64,000 nucleotides of DNA from positions 6,261,001 to 6,325,000 of the forward strand of contig NC_092575.1 in assembly GCF_037975245.1 (NCBI RefSeq), in the 5' to 3' direction. The notes beneath the pieces were generated by a model, which saw only the letters and a program-made list of their open reading frames with translations, was not told where the DNA came from and did no database searches. Positions 26,801-41,800 of this stretch are shown piece after piece. Within the stretch, counting starts at the first letter, position 1. Each line of letters starts with the position of its first letter. The translations under genes were made by a program, and so were the position numbers. The DNA comes from Apostichopus japonicus. Lineage: Eukaryota; Echinodermata; Holothuroidea; Aspidochirotida; Stichopodidae.

Positions 26801-29800
26801 GCTGACCTGGAAAGTTTATCGGAGAGACTGGAGGTTAACCTCCGTGAGAGTCTAGAGAAATGCCAGGACTTGGAAAAAAGGAATTCCCAGGAAAAGACAG
26901 ACCAAAGAGAGAGGATGGAAGAGATGAAGAGAGAAAATGAAACAGTTAAGGGAAAACTAGCTGCTTTAGAGAAGAGAGAGGCAGAAATAAAGAAAACAAG
27001 GTAATTTATTGCAATAAACAGATGATAATTTCAAGCATAATCACATTTTAAATGTTAAATCAGTTCATAGGATATGTCATCTAAAATTTCTATTTCTTTT
27101 CCTCTCTCCCTCTCACTCAAACCTTTTTTAACTCATTTACAAAGTTTTAAAGCAAAGTTATGTCAAGTTAAGAATACAAAGAGTTGAATATTGTGCCAGC
27201 TATGTCCTGGTCGTAGGTTTCTGAGATGAAAGAATTACTATTGTAGGAAATATGTATTTGTGCCTTTTTACAGAGGTTAAGTTTGTTTCCACAAAATGTA
27301 AATATTAAAATGGTATACATAAATACAAGTCAATGGAGGAGGACTGAATTGAAGAACGGGCTTTCACGATCAGTCTCCCTTTACGAATAATTAGAATGAT
27401 AGAACAGCAAAGAAGAGAAAAAAGAAAGGGGTGATACCAAAAAAAATCAACTATTGGTAATAATTGTATAGTAAATTACGATTAAGTTTGCATTTTAAGT
27501 CTTAAAAGTTAAAACTCTTAGCACATAGCCATACTCACCATATTCATGTATGAGCTTCAGTTTAGACAGCAAAAGAAGTAACAAACTAGTCTAGTATTGT
27601 TATGTTTAAGGTCAAATCATGTAATTGTTTGTTTCTGAATTATTTACAGAGAGAACGAGTTAAAAGCCCATGAAGAGGCAGTGAAAGCTCTGGAAGAGGA
27701 GAAGGATGAGTTGAGCGGAGACCTCGAACACTGGCAAGAACAGAGCGAAAATTACAGAGAGCAGGCTCTCCAGCTAGCTCAACAGGTTTGGAAAAATAAT
27801 GATATTCACTACGTTAATCACTTAATAATGATAATAATATTTGCTTTTTATATAGCGCTTTATACCAGCGATAGGTCTCAAAGCGCTTTGCAGACGTTAT
27901 ATTACCCCTGGTCAATGATAACCTGTCCCAGAGACAATCCCTCCAGTAGGCAGCAGTTATATACTGCGCCCAATGACAAGTTACCTCACAGGTACCCATT
28001 TAACCCCTGGGTGGAGAGAGGCAATTGAGATAAAGCATCTTGCCCACGGATACAACGTAATGAACTAGGCAGGAATCGAACCAGAAATCCTTGGATCACG
28101 AGTCTGACGCCATAGCCAATTGGCCGCACTTGTCGTGTTTGTTCCAAAAGGAGTAACAATTCTGGACGAACTAACCGCAGCTGTTTTTACAAAGTTTAGT
28201 GAAAAAAGCTGTTTTTCGTTGGGCATTAATTTCTGTTGACAGTAAACTATAATTAATTAGGTTGTTGCATTAATGAGACATTAGATGCTTTAATATCTTG
28301 GTAGAGATGTGCACTGAATAGCATTCTACTTTCAACATATGATATCATATGTATTTAGCCTACTTTTCTTAGAATAGAGGCTACATGTATTTGTTCTTCT
28401 CAGGAATTTTTCATTTCATTTATTTGTTTTTTCACATCACGGTATAATGAATAAGTCAAATAAATAAGAATAACAGATGTGAAAGGAAGTGATCTAAAAA
28501 CCATTGTGGGCTTAACGAGTAGAAAACTCCCTGGAAAAAGAAGAATGAAGGGGAAAATAAATATCAAACAATATGAAGAGGAAGAAACCCCAAACGTACC
28601 CCTACCAGACCCCTACCCCACCAAACCACTATCCCTATCCTACCACCTTACATCATCCCTATCCTACCACCACCCACTTTTGTGGCTCACTACCTCCAAA
28701 CAGCTTCTTTAGATCATACATACTTCTCACCCTTACTGTCTTGTGCAACATGATCAGATGTTATTTCTGTCTGAGTGAAGGATGCATTATTAATTATTGC
28801 TGCTATGTTAAGAAAATAACAAACCTAAGCTCTTTTACGCTAATAAGGCAAAAGACCAGATCCATGCAGTTAGTATATGCTGTGATTATAAATGGTATCC
28901 AAGCTATACCAAAGTCCTACTTATGCAATGTACCTCTAATGTTTACTGCAAGTTCAAGTTCGGCTAATGAACAATGTCGGGCATATGACACTGAGAGGGC
29001 TGCAGTATCACTGCTGCCAGGGTGTTATTGGACTTGGTCCCTTTGTCATTTGCATTTCATAGCCCTGCTAGTTGTCTGCAGAGATGATCTCTTTTGTTTG
29101 ATAAAACAATTCAGCTTTGCTGCATCAGGATTTTGCAGCTTTGCTTTGTGACACGTTGCCTTAATCAATTTTTTTTTTTCTGTGATTGACAACAGCTTGG
29201 AGAGATGCAAACTAATAGTGCCTCTATGGAAAAAGACCTGAGATCCCTGAAGGAGAAATTTGCTGTGGAACGTAAGGACAGTGATTACTTGTCTGCAGAG
29301 GTCAGTTAAGTTTGAATGTCTTGTTGTCATAATTACTTTTAGTTAAGTGTCTTATATCTTGGCATGAATATGAGTCAGTCATTGTTATGATTTCAACAAA
29401 GTATAAAGCAACTCATGAATTATCTGTCAACAATCTATAGTTTGTTGATTGTTGACCTTATGCCATCTATAGTTTGTTGATTGTTTACCTTATACAATAT
29501 ATAGTTTGTTGATTGTTGACCTTATACAATCTATAGTTTGTTGATAGTTGACCTTATAAAATCTATAGTTTGTTGATTGTTGACCTTATACAATCTACAG
29601 TTTGTTGATAGTTGACCTCATACAGTCTATAAATTGTTGATAGTTGATCTTATACAATCTATAGCTTGTTGATAAATTACCTTATACAATCTACAGTTTG
29701 TTGATTGTTTTGACAGTTCACTAATAGCTTGTTGAACTTCTTTCTGTTGTTGTCTAGCTGGCATCGATTGTCAATAAGTTTGAAGATACAAAGGCCACAA

Positions 29801-32800
29801 ACTTCAAACTGACGTCTTGCTTGGAGAAAGCCATCGAGACTGGAGAGGAATTGAAAGGAGCCAAAACTAACCTGGAGTCCGAAGTGAACCATTTACAGGT
29901 AAGTCAACCAAGTCATCTCACATGCAATCATTGTTCATGGTTACCTTCAAGACAATACTGGTTTTTATGCTCAAAATATGGTATAATTTGGCATAAGTGC
30001 ATCTTGTTTATATTGTTTTCCGTCGTTGACAGAGCGACTATTCAGTCGAGAAGATGAAACTGCAAGGGATGATGTCGCAACAGACTAAACTGATAGACTA
30101 TCTCCAGGCTAAGATTGAAGCTCCATCTAAGAAGAAAAAGAAAAAGCTCTTTGGAAAATCATCCAAGGATAAACAACTGGCTGAAAATATGATACTGCCT
30201 CTACAGGTAAGAAGGATACTGTAACACTCTGATACTGTTTCAACATGTAACACTACCTCTACAGGTAAATAGGATACTGTAACATTCTGATACTGTTTCA
30301 ATAGGCTAAATATAACACTCCCTCCCTCTACAGGTAAATATAATACTGTAACACTCTGATACTGTGTTAACATACAGTACTCCCTCTACAGGTAAATAGG
30401 ATACTGTAACACTCTGATACTGTTTCAACAAGTCAAATATGGCACTGCCTCTACAGGTAAGTAGGATACTGTAACACTCTGATACTGTGTCAACATACAA
30501 CACTACCTCTACAGGTAAATAGGATACTGTAACACTCTGATACTGTGTTAACATACAACACTACCTCTACAGGTAAATAGGATACTGTAACATTCTGATA
30601 CTGTTTCAACAAGTCAAATATGGCACTGCCCCTACAGGTAAGTAGGATACTGTAACACTCTGATACTGTGTCAACATACAACACTACCTCTACAGGTAAA
30701 TAGGATACTGTAACATTCTGATACTGTTTCAATAGGTTAAATATAACACTCCCTCCCTCTACAGGTAAATATAATACTGTAACACTCTGATACTGTGTTA
30801 ACATACAGTACTCCCTCTAAAGGTAAATATGTTCTGTAACACTTTGATACTGTTTCAACAAGTCAATTATAACACTATCTCTACAGGTAAGTAGGATACT
30901 GTAACACTTTGATACTGTTTCAACATACAACACTACCTCTACAGGTAAATATAATACTGTAACACTCTGATACTGTGTCAACATATAGTACTCCCTCTAA
31001 AGGTAAATATGTTCTGTAACACTTTGATACTGTTTCAACAAGTCAATTATAACACTATCTCTACAGGTAAGTAGGATACTGTAACACTTTGATACTGTTT
31101 CAACATACAACACTACCTCTACAGGTAAATAGGAAACTGTACCACTCTGATACTGTGTCAACATATAGTACTCCCTCTAAAGGTAAATATGTTCTGTAAC
31201 ACTTTGATACTGTTTCAACAAGTCAATTATAACACTATCTCTACAGGTAAGTAGGATACTGTAACACTTTGATACTGTGTCAACATGCAACACTACCTCT
31301 ACAGGTAAATAGGAAACTGTACCACTCTGATACTGTGTCAACATCTATAAGACTATAACTTACTCTACAGGTAAATAGGATACCGCAACACTCTGATAAT
31401 GTTTCAACAAGTAAAATGTAACACTTAATCTACAATTAAAATTTTCCACGTCTTCTGGTAAAACATAATGCTAGCTCTATACATAAAATTTCTGATACTG
31501 CTTCTGTCGATAAAAGATGAATCCATTTTTGCAGGCTAAATATGATAGCTTTCTGCTTAGTTGATTTGTTTGTTAGAGGGAAATAAATGAATCAGTCAAA
31601 CTTGGAGCTTTGGTTCTCTTCGGAAGATTGAGAGACTTGTCAATGTTCTTTTTGCTGATGGTCTGATGGCCCCAATGGTGTGAATGTGTAGTGAAGTGCA
31701 GAGTATAGCCCCACATTGCTGGTTCAAATGCACACCAGGGACAAGATTCCCTTGACCTTGATGGTAACTGATGCTGTACGGTGGTGATGATTTTAAGTCT
31801 TTCATGATTTTTGTTTCTTGTATTTAGTTGGAAAATGTCTTTGTTTCTGTTTTCACATTGCAATAAATAATTGTTCACACCAACAGCTGTCATTCTGTGA
31901 CTACTCCAATAGGTATCTGTTTTCCTTCCATACATAAGGCAGTCATGAGATGATTGTTTGCAAGCTACATCTTGCTGACTGTCACAATGAAATACATGCT
32001 ATGTTACGTCGTCAGCAAAACTAATCAGTTTGGTCTTTAATTTCTTCCTTTCTAGTATAAAGAACTTCAAGATATACTAGAGTATGAAAGAGCTAAGAAC
32101 ATCAGTCTGGAACAAATACTTGACGAGACCAGGAAAGAGTTGCAAGCAGCTAAATCAACATCCTTAAAATGTAAGTTGTTATATTTAGAAATTAAGCAGT
32201 GTATCTCTTGCAAGTGGTAAACAGTGAGGAATTTACTCTAATAATTCTTTCAAAAAACATTCATTAATAAGATGGACTTCCATGTTTTCATATACAGCGA
32301 CAAATTCATCCATATCCTTAAACTAGATAGTGGCATATACCCGTACATGAAGGAGCTTTGTGTATTGGAAGCAATGCTACTGTTACAATATGATGATGTT
32401 CTGTAACATTAACAATGAAATAAGTGTGCTATAAGTGTAAATGACTTTGATGTACTAACATGATATGTACACATTTTCAACATTTGAATTATCAAAATAT
32501 GTAAGTGTACTTTAAACTTATATTGCACAGTCCTTGAAAATTCAGATAAAAAGAAGAATAAAATCTGCACAATTGGTTATGTACCTTTGGTCAAGGTGTC
32601 TTGGTAGTTACTCTCCCCCCCCACCCCCCGCCCACCCCTCTCTTCTTTCTTGATGTCTCATAGTTTAGTACAGTTGGTTTTTGTTTCCAGATTGACTGTG
32701 CAAAATAAGAAGACCCATTTTAGTAGGTGAAAATATCTACCTCTGAATGTTTCTTACTTTGAGCACGTATGATGCCCCTCAACGATTCATTAATATATTT

Positions 32801-35800
32801 GATTGTAAAGTTCTTCTATAAACTGCACAAAAGTAGGAAGAACCATCTTCAAAGTTGCGACTATAATTGCCTATGAATGATTTTCATATCCATATCTCAG
32901 CTATCAAGTAAATCACATATTTTATCCTAAAAACCTATTCCATAAATGTGGCTCTTGTCGTTTCCAGCTCAATCAGTCAACTCTTCGTCGCACCTGTCCC
33001 TGACCTCTGACATTTCGATGTCCTCTGCTCTCAGCGACGCCACCACGGTCCTCTCCGCCATCGTGCTCTCTCCATCGAACCAGCCCAGCCCCGATAGTTT
33101 GCCGACACCAGGAGGGGGCCCCTTTAGTCGTAGCAAGAGGAAGAAAGTTTCTCAGAATACCCGGGCTTCTAAGCGTGTCAAGGAGAGAATGAAACACAAC
33201 ATCCCGCACCGCTTCGCGAACATTCTGAACATGAAACCGACAAAGTGCTCAGTCTGTGTCGATACAGTGCACTTTGGCAGGCACGCCTCCAAATGTCAAG
33301 GTAACCCATATGCTATTTCTAAAGCAGTTTGTTGGCATTTTATCCTCTCAATTAACCACAATTTACCATAAAGTTGAAATTGTTCAAAGAGTATTCTTCT
33401 AGCTGTTTCCCATAAATGAACATCAAGTAAAGAGTAAGCTATGATTCCTTTTAATTCTAATAGTTTCTTTATCCTTGCTTTATGTGGAAACAGTTTAGTA
33501 CTCATGACATGCAGAAAGCAAATTGGATACCTCAAGAGTTAAATTTTCCCTTTCAAATGAGAAATTATGAGAATTATTTTTGCATGCTATACAAGGAGTC
33601 AAGCCCACACTGTAAATTTTTTATAAAAATAAATAATTTTTTTTTAAGTGAGATGCTGAATTCAAACTTAAATTTTAAGAAAGATGAACATATTTTCCTT
33701 GTTTCATGTCCCTACAATATGTAATAGTTTGGAGAATGTCACAATATACATGTACATTGGTCTCATCTCTCATTTGCTATCAAAGAACATTGCCACCAGA
33801 TTAGTAGATAATTTCTACAGTGTGTACATAATATTGAAACATTGCAAACCATTATAATAAATGGCTGAGACTTTTGTGGAAAAAAACTCATAACAAATCT
33901 TTCAAATTTGGCATTTTTGGAGACACTCATGAAATCAAAACACAAACAATGAGTTCATTCTAGTCTTCCTACTTCAAAGTCAAACTAGGGTTGTAAGGCA
34001 TTATCAGTCAAGTCACTAGATTTTAAAAGTCCAGTGACTGAAAGAATTGTTTCAAGTTAATGCCCGTAGAGGTGATAACTCGATTAGGTAACTTGACTCG
34101 AGTCATAAAAGTTACTGGTAATGACTCAGTTCGGCATTAATTAATATATTCTGAAGGGACTCGTTACAGTTGAAGTGACTCGTTACCAGAAATTCCAACC
34201 CTGAATCTCCCTACTTTCTCTGTTGCTGAGATAAATCTTCCTCTTTTTCTTCCTAGAATGTCATCGAGTCTGTCATCCAAAGTGTGCCAGTGCCTTACCA
34301 CACACCTGTGGCTTGCCGTTTCAGTTTGTGAGACATTTCTCTGAGGCACTACACCAACAAACAGACTCGCCAGTCTCAACGTTTAACTCTTCATTAGAAT
34401 CTTCTGTTTTGATGAAGTCACAAGGGTGGATGAAAGTTCAAGGGTCAGTATCTGATCTTTCTGTTTTGTTTTCCTCTTTCCTTATCTCTCTCTCTTACTC
34501 TGTCTGTCTCTCTCACTTGCTGTCTTTGTCCTTTTCTTTGTTTGTATACGCATAAACAAAAGGAATTAAATTTCCACTAATTAAATTAGCAAAATAAACA
34601 TTAGATTACATGGAATGGTAATGTCGTGAACTAGGTGTGGTCCGAAGGGGGTTTTATATCAGATACCCGAATGGACTCAAGATACAACAATTGAAGATTA
34701 ATTGGGAATGATTGGCTGATTTATTCAGACTCCGATTATCTTTCTGCAATTACATAACAATTAGTATGATTTTTATATAGAATTTATAAGGAAGAGAATA
34801 AAATAAGTACTCTATGAAAGTACAGAGCACAAAAAGTGCCAGAACAAAAAAAGTGGTCTAAAATCTACTCCACAACAAATGTATTGACAAGTACTGAAGG
34901 CAGAGACACATCACTCTCACTGCTTTCTGAGGTTCAGAAGACAACAGACTCATGACTCTTAATATAGTCCTACAGCAATGCATTGTGGGAAGACACTGCT
35001 CCCTAATATTGCAGATGTTTGCTACACACTTCGGGGTGGAAGGGGGGGGGGGAAATATAACATAATATTGAACCCCGAAAGTAAGATTTTGATGTTTTTT
35101 GATTTACTTGTTGCTAGTGTTCAACCGATTATGCATAACAGAAAATACCGATTACCGATTATTTTTTCCATAATCGTACCGATTCCGATTATTTGAAAAT
35201 GAGAAAATATCCCGTATATACGAAATCGGCAATAAAGTTTGACAGAAACAATATAATATATAATTGTTGTGATTTTCCCCTGTTTCCTTTTGCTTCGTTG
35301 TTATACAAGGCTCTAAGGTATCATTTTGTACGTACCAAATTACCTCTGGAGTTTCTCGGAAAGAAAAAAAAAGGGTTTTTTTTTTTTTAAATTTCCAAAA
35401 TACGGAAATATGACATCCTACCTAGTCAGTACTGTGCTAAGCGAATGGCCTAACCACCTCGACGTGAATGTCACCTGTTAATGGCTCGAAATGGGCTAAG
35501 AATAGTTACTCAAAATATCCATCTCAAAAAGTATCTCAGACAAACCATTCATCTTCAATCTTTACCAAAGTGTAAATTTTAATGACATGTTGCCTTCATT
35601 CCGACATTATTTTCTACTTATTTTCAGTATTATACTGTTTATGAACAAATAGAAATGTTACGAACTTCAAGTTAAACATACCTATTCGTTACCTATTTAA
35701 CTCTATTCAGGTTCAATTAGAAAATGTAAGCTTAGGCCAATCAAACTGAAAAGCAAATTGTACCATCGTAACTTGTTTAAAATTACTCTAAAATGTAATA

Positions 35801-38800
35801 CCAGATTGATGTAAAGAAATAATAACAACTAGAAACTACTCCAATATAAAATATAACATTCCCTCTATAAGACATATCACTTACAGTACCTTCCAAACAA
35901 ATGCCGATTTCCAGCAAATTGAAAGTTTGCTACGCATTTTTTTTTTTTTTTTGCAAACCGATGGTTAGGCTACATTTCTCATTGACTTAGTGTGGTTGTT
36001 AGGCTAACATGTGGTCGAAGATTGCAGTTTCCGTGGATATTTTTATTTTTTATTTGCGACACAACTAGAGCGAATAAACAGATGGCAAGGTTAGATTTCC
36101 ATGCAGTTGACTTAGTGTGAAGTAAGGCTACCATGTGGTCGGAGATTTGTGAGGATTTTAGGTTATTTTCGCTGGTACTGAAATTGCTTCGTGCACGCCG
36201 TAATTGTCCACGGTAACTTCCCGGGGATTGTGCGCGACCCTACCGCACTGCTTCAAATTTGATGCGGGATGTGAAAACTGTTTGCGCGATTCGCGCTGCA
36301 ACTGCAATTCCTAGCTAAAGCAAACGCATGTCACAACTAATTTTACACAGACACCTGATATAACGAGGGCGATTTTCTTATATTTCTTTTTCACACTCGT
36401 AATTGTGCTTTAGGAGGGCTTTTTAGCACATCGCTCCCGCTTATTTCCGACCCTGTCAAGCACATTCGTTAATTCGCGAAATTGGTATTGCTGCTATGCC
36501 TACTGTGCCAAGAAATTTGAAGTCACTAACCACGAGGGAAGCAAAATCGGCGACCCTGGCAGCGTAAATTGATGAAAGTATACACTGTGAAAGACGTATA
36601 GAGCGTGTCTTATTTTAATATTTCGTAGTAAAAGAACAAACCTAATATCAGTTGATATTTTCAACTTCCATATGTTTTTGAATAATGATATTTTCACCTT
36701 CCATATGTTTTTGAATAATCGGTATGAAATAACTGGTATTCCACGTAATTTAAACCGATTCCGATTATGTTCCGATTATGCAATATTCGTACCGATTCCG
36801 ATTCCGATTAGGTTAATCGGTTGAACACTACTTGTTGCTGTCCACTTTGTGTGCACTTAGTGAACAAACATTGACATAATGGCAGACTCCGAACTATGCT
36901 ATCTTCCATTATTGCTCCTCCATATTACAACAGTTTTCCCTCTGTTCTCAGATCAATTGAACTTGGCTGGGATAAGAAATGGGTTTCATTAGAGGGACCT
37001 CAGTTGTTAATATTCAACAGGGAACATATGAAAGGTTAGTTTTTTTAGTTTCTTTCTTTCTTTTTGTAGTTGTTGTTTTGATGTTTTTGTTCTGCAGCAA
37101 AGAAAATCATGATCTCTTTTTACACTGGCTTTACCAGAGCTATAGATGTGTAAAATTTATTTTACATATTTATTTTTATGAAATGTTTATTTTACAATGT
37201 ATATCATAAATGTTTATTTTACAATGTTTTGGTATGTTTAAGCTGAAATGAGAATGTTGTTTTCTATAATTGTGCATTAAAAGGACCCTTTTAGAAATTG
37301 TTTAGAAAGGAAAAATTAGCTTGACCATAGTATCAATCTGAAGGATAGAAAGCTGTTTAAGTATGTTCCGTAAAACTTATGCTTGATTTCAGACTGTTAT
37401 CAAATCATCTGGGTATTTCTGTCTCTTCTTATTCTTCACTATTAAGACACAAGTAAACCTTGGAGGACCTTTGACCTTCAACCGAAGGAAGGGTGGGTCA
37501 GTATCCACGCCGGTATCATCCCAGCCGAGCTGCCAAACACAGTCCCCTCCGATCTCCCTTTCGTTATCCGCCTGGAGCACCACCAGACCACTCAGTCGTA
37601 CTTCCCCTCTGAGGACACCGCCCTCTACCTGATGGCACCGACCTTCCCCGAGAAGCAGAGATGGGTGGCGGTGCTGGAGAATGTGGTAGCTCTGAATGGG
37701 TTCGGTGGCGCGGAGGTGAAGAGAGCGACCGCCTCCATACATACGAATACTCTACTCAGCTTAGAGCAGGACAATAAACTGGACATCAACTGTACCATGA
37801 TACTGAATGATGAAGTAAGTGATCGACAATGTCAGCAGCGTATTGTGTGACTCAAAATAAAAGCATAGGGTACAAAAGTTTACCCGTATCTATGCTACAT
37901 GTGATGTAAAACTCAAATTAAAAGTATCGTGTAATAAGTTAAACGGTATTAATTAATCATGTGATTTAAAACTCATAACGTATAGGGTACTAAATTTTAA
38001 CAGTATCGATTCTACATGTGATGTAAACCTCAAATTAAAAGCAAAGTTCTGTACTAAAGTTTAACGGTATCCATTCTCCATGTGATATGTTTCACAAATA
38101 TTCAGAGATATGGCTGTTGATACAAATAAACCTGAGCCACACAAAATACCTCCCAGTTATCACTGAGCACTCAAAAAATAATTAAAAAATAATAAAACCA
38201 CCAAATAAATGATATGGAATAAATGGGAATTTACTCAAAATTCCTCATGAATATTTTCAAGATGATTAAATGTGTTTGGTTTACTCATTCTTCTTCTTTT
38301 TCTTCATCTCATCAGTTTCTGCTTCTAGGGTGCGATGAGGGCCTCTACGTGATGAATTTGGAGAGGATGTCGGACCCTGTAGCTCAGCTCCTCGGTGTCG
38401 GTAGTATTTATCAGATGAAGTATATTCCTCAGCTGGTATCTGTCATCATTATAGCTGGTAGGTTTACAATCCTGATAGTATAGTCTTATTATTCATTGCT
38501 TCAGCAATGCAGAGATTGATCAATGTTCATCAAATCCATAGATGTGACTTTTCCATTTTTTGTCAGAAGTTCAATATTTTTCTTCTACAGAGGAAATATT
38601 ACCCCTGTTTTATCATGTCATATTTTTAAATTTTTAACTAATGTTTTATTTTGACAAAATGTTACAATTGTGTAATAATTATCAGGGAATTCCAAAGTTT
38701 CAAAACCAACATTGAAAATTGATACTACACCTTAAGCCCAGAGTAACATTTAACCAATCTTTTTAACACATTGAGATTCATATTCGTTGGTGCGTTCATT

Positions 38801-41800
38801 CAGATCTCCAGTGTTCCAAACAAAGAACGACTGATTAAAGTCTAAACCTAATACCAAACTTGCAAAAGGTCACACAACCACTGATCCTATCAGTGTCCAC
38901 TGGCAACTAGCAATATTAGTTACCCCTGTACACTGTATGTATGTAATATATTGTGGGCATCTGTCATAACTCTCTTGTGCTAAATGGAGTCAGGATTGCT
39001 CCGTGTACATCAATTTTCATATTAACTTGGTTCTCAAAGTCTTTGCCCTGTTTGACTTGGTTTTCCAAAATACTTTCATATTGAACTTAAGTAGTTTTCT
39101 TCAAATAAATTTCAGAACTTAAAATGACACTTGACCAATCAAATTAAATGAACTGCATTTGTATCGATGTTTGGTATCCATAGAAAATTTACTACTGTCT
39201 TGGAGTAAATAAGTAATGAACAGTATATGGTAGTCAGAAATCTATTTTCAATTTCAATTTCTTTATTGCAGTATAAATTACAAAATTTATAAATAGGACA
39301 GATAATAATGATACACAAAAGACGTAAACATGTGCAATCATGAAAGCATGAACAAATAAGAAATAAGATGGAGGATTAGAAGTTTGAAAGATTTAAAGGA
39401 TTATAACAGAGATTCTAAGAGCCCATTTTGAATATAAATGGCTGCTCTGTAGATAAATGAGTTCTTAAAAAGCATAATTCTAAATATAATATAATGGTAC
39501 TACTTCTGTTTTTTATTCTGGTTGTCAGGAGAGCTGAGGAAGCTCGGTTGCATTGAAGTATCTCATCTCACGGCGCAAGCCAAGATAGCAAACAAGAAAG
39601 ATTCCTACGTTAGGTGTTCGTCTGTCCTGAATGTTGAGGTGAGCTGTAACTGATAGATGCAGTTTGCACACACATGTTGGAATAGAAGGTATCATCTTGG
39701 AATATCGTCCAGGTTTTTGGAAATTTTTAATGCGACTCATTGATTCCTAAATATTTGTAGATGACATGCTTTTATCGATATTGTCTGCAATATCACAAAA
39801 GATTATTTTTCAATGTCAGTCCTACTCAGTGATACCATATATCTAGATATCTGCCAACTTTACGTATGTTTTTTTGTACAAATGTTTTAGAAAAGTTCCA
39901 AAAAAGTTGCAATAAATACAGTGGAATCATTTTCTTGGCAGTGATGGAGCCACCCAATGTGAGCAAAGAAATATATATAGTCAATAGTGACAATCCTTCA
40001 ATCTAACGTTACACATGAACCTTAGCTTTTCAAACTTTAAATCTGGTACAATTTTCATGTAGTAACCCTTCTAAAGCAACTTTCACCCACAAGGGGGATA
40101 GAAACCCTTCAAAAGCAATTTTCCACCCACAAGGGGCATAAGAAACCTCTCAACTTAGACCCCTTTCCCCACAGGCTGTGCCAACCTGTCCTCCTATCCT
40201 CAGATAGAATATGATAACACGAGTCCTGCTTTATTAGTTATTTATTTTGTATTTGGTTGTGTTTATTATTCACAGGCTTGTCATTTATTCGCCGTTGAAG
40301 AGATTAATAACTCCATCTACCTGTGTGCAGCTCAGCCTCAGAAGATTGCCATTATGAAGTATAATTACGAGAAGAAGAGCTTCAGCTTAAAGAAGGTCAG
40401 TCAGAACTAATTTTGTGATTTATTTAACGCTTCCACCAAAAGATAACCCTTCCATTAGTTGTTACTTTCTGTTCTCGTAGGGATTCAGATTGTTTGGAAC
40501 TTAGACAAAAATGCAATTAGACAATACATGTTATTTCAAGGTTGTTGTCTTTTATTTTTGCAGGAAATTCCCACGGCAGAGCCATGTAGCTGCCTTTTAT
40601 TCTCGCAGAGCGGGAAGCTGCTAGCAGGGATGGATCGATTCTACGAAGTAGAAATCAAACAGTTTAAAACAGACGGTATATGCTTTACATTTCATTCTTC
40701 ATCAGGCAAAAAACAATGTTCTCTAGCAGAAATATTATATTGAATTTGTATGGACAGTGAATATACTTAATGTGTATCTTTAAAAGCATATCAAAGTTTG
40801 GTAATTTTTATCAAAGCAAAAACTAGGATAAGAATGACTCCACGTAACAGATATAAACCAGTTCTTTTGTTTAAATTGATTTACTTCCCATAAAGATTTT
40901 TCAATACATGTATTGGAAATGACATCTGCAAAACCCTCAAATATGCTAAAAGCTCAATAACGGTCACTTTTGCTCAAACTTGAACAAGCACTTACTGCTA
41001 CTCTCAAATCATTTGCCTGTCCCTGAAACATGTTATTATCGTCTAAAGTCAGTTTATTTTCTGTCTGTGGAGAAGTTTAAATGACAAATGCCTGTATAAA
41101 AGTATTTAACTAACTTTCTTGTAAACTGAAATTTTGGACACAGTACTACTGATGACCATTTTAAAGATGAAGACATTTGTTTCTTATCACATATTTCTTC
41201 ATTTTCTGTGTTTTTTTGACAGAATTTCTGGATTCCAATGATTCATCACTGGCTCATGCTATCAACAGCAGTTCGATCATGAACAGTTTCCCGGTTGCTG
41301 TCCTACAAGTAGCACCGGCTGGAGAAACTGAAGAATTCCTACTCTGCTTTCATGGTGAGATCATGTGTGACTCTACATGGAAATGGTTACCATAGTAACT
41401 TGAGTTGATTCTACCGGGATACAGTAACCGTAGTAACTGCTGATGGTTCTACATGGAAACAGTAACCATAGTAACTACTGATGATGCTATATGGATACAG
41501 TAGCAATAATAATTATTGATGAATTTACATGGATGCAGTAACTACAGCTATTACTGATGATTCTACATAGATACAGTAACCATAGTAACTACTGATGATG
41601 CTATATGGATACAGTAGCAATAATAATTATTGATGAATTGACATGGATGCAGTAACTACAGTTATTACTGATGATTCTACATAGATACATTAACCATAGT
41701 AACTACTGATGATTCTACATGGAAACAGTAACCATAGTAACAACTGATGATGCTATATGGATACTGTAGCAATAATTACTAATGATGAATTTACATTGAT

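Noticed and set aside
28573-29151. 192-codon open frame in citron intron 21
   Set aside because: It starts in CCTA-rich low complexity, has odd composition, overlaps the approach to exon 22 and shows no motif. Checking would need RNA evidence.
30098-30804. Three opposite-strand frames with repeated YLPVEV peptides
   Set aside because: Produced by the splice-junction minisatellite; the periodicity keeps frames open.
25563-31400. CRISPR array
   Set aside because: Repeats are adjacent or diverged without unique spacers, and this is an animal intron.
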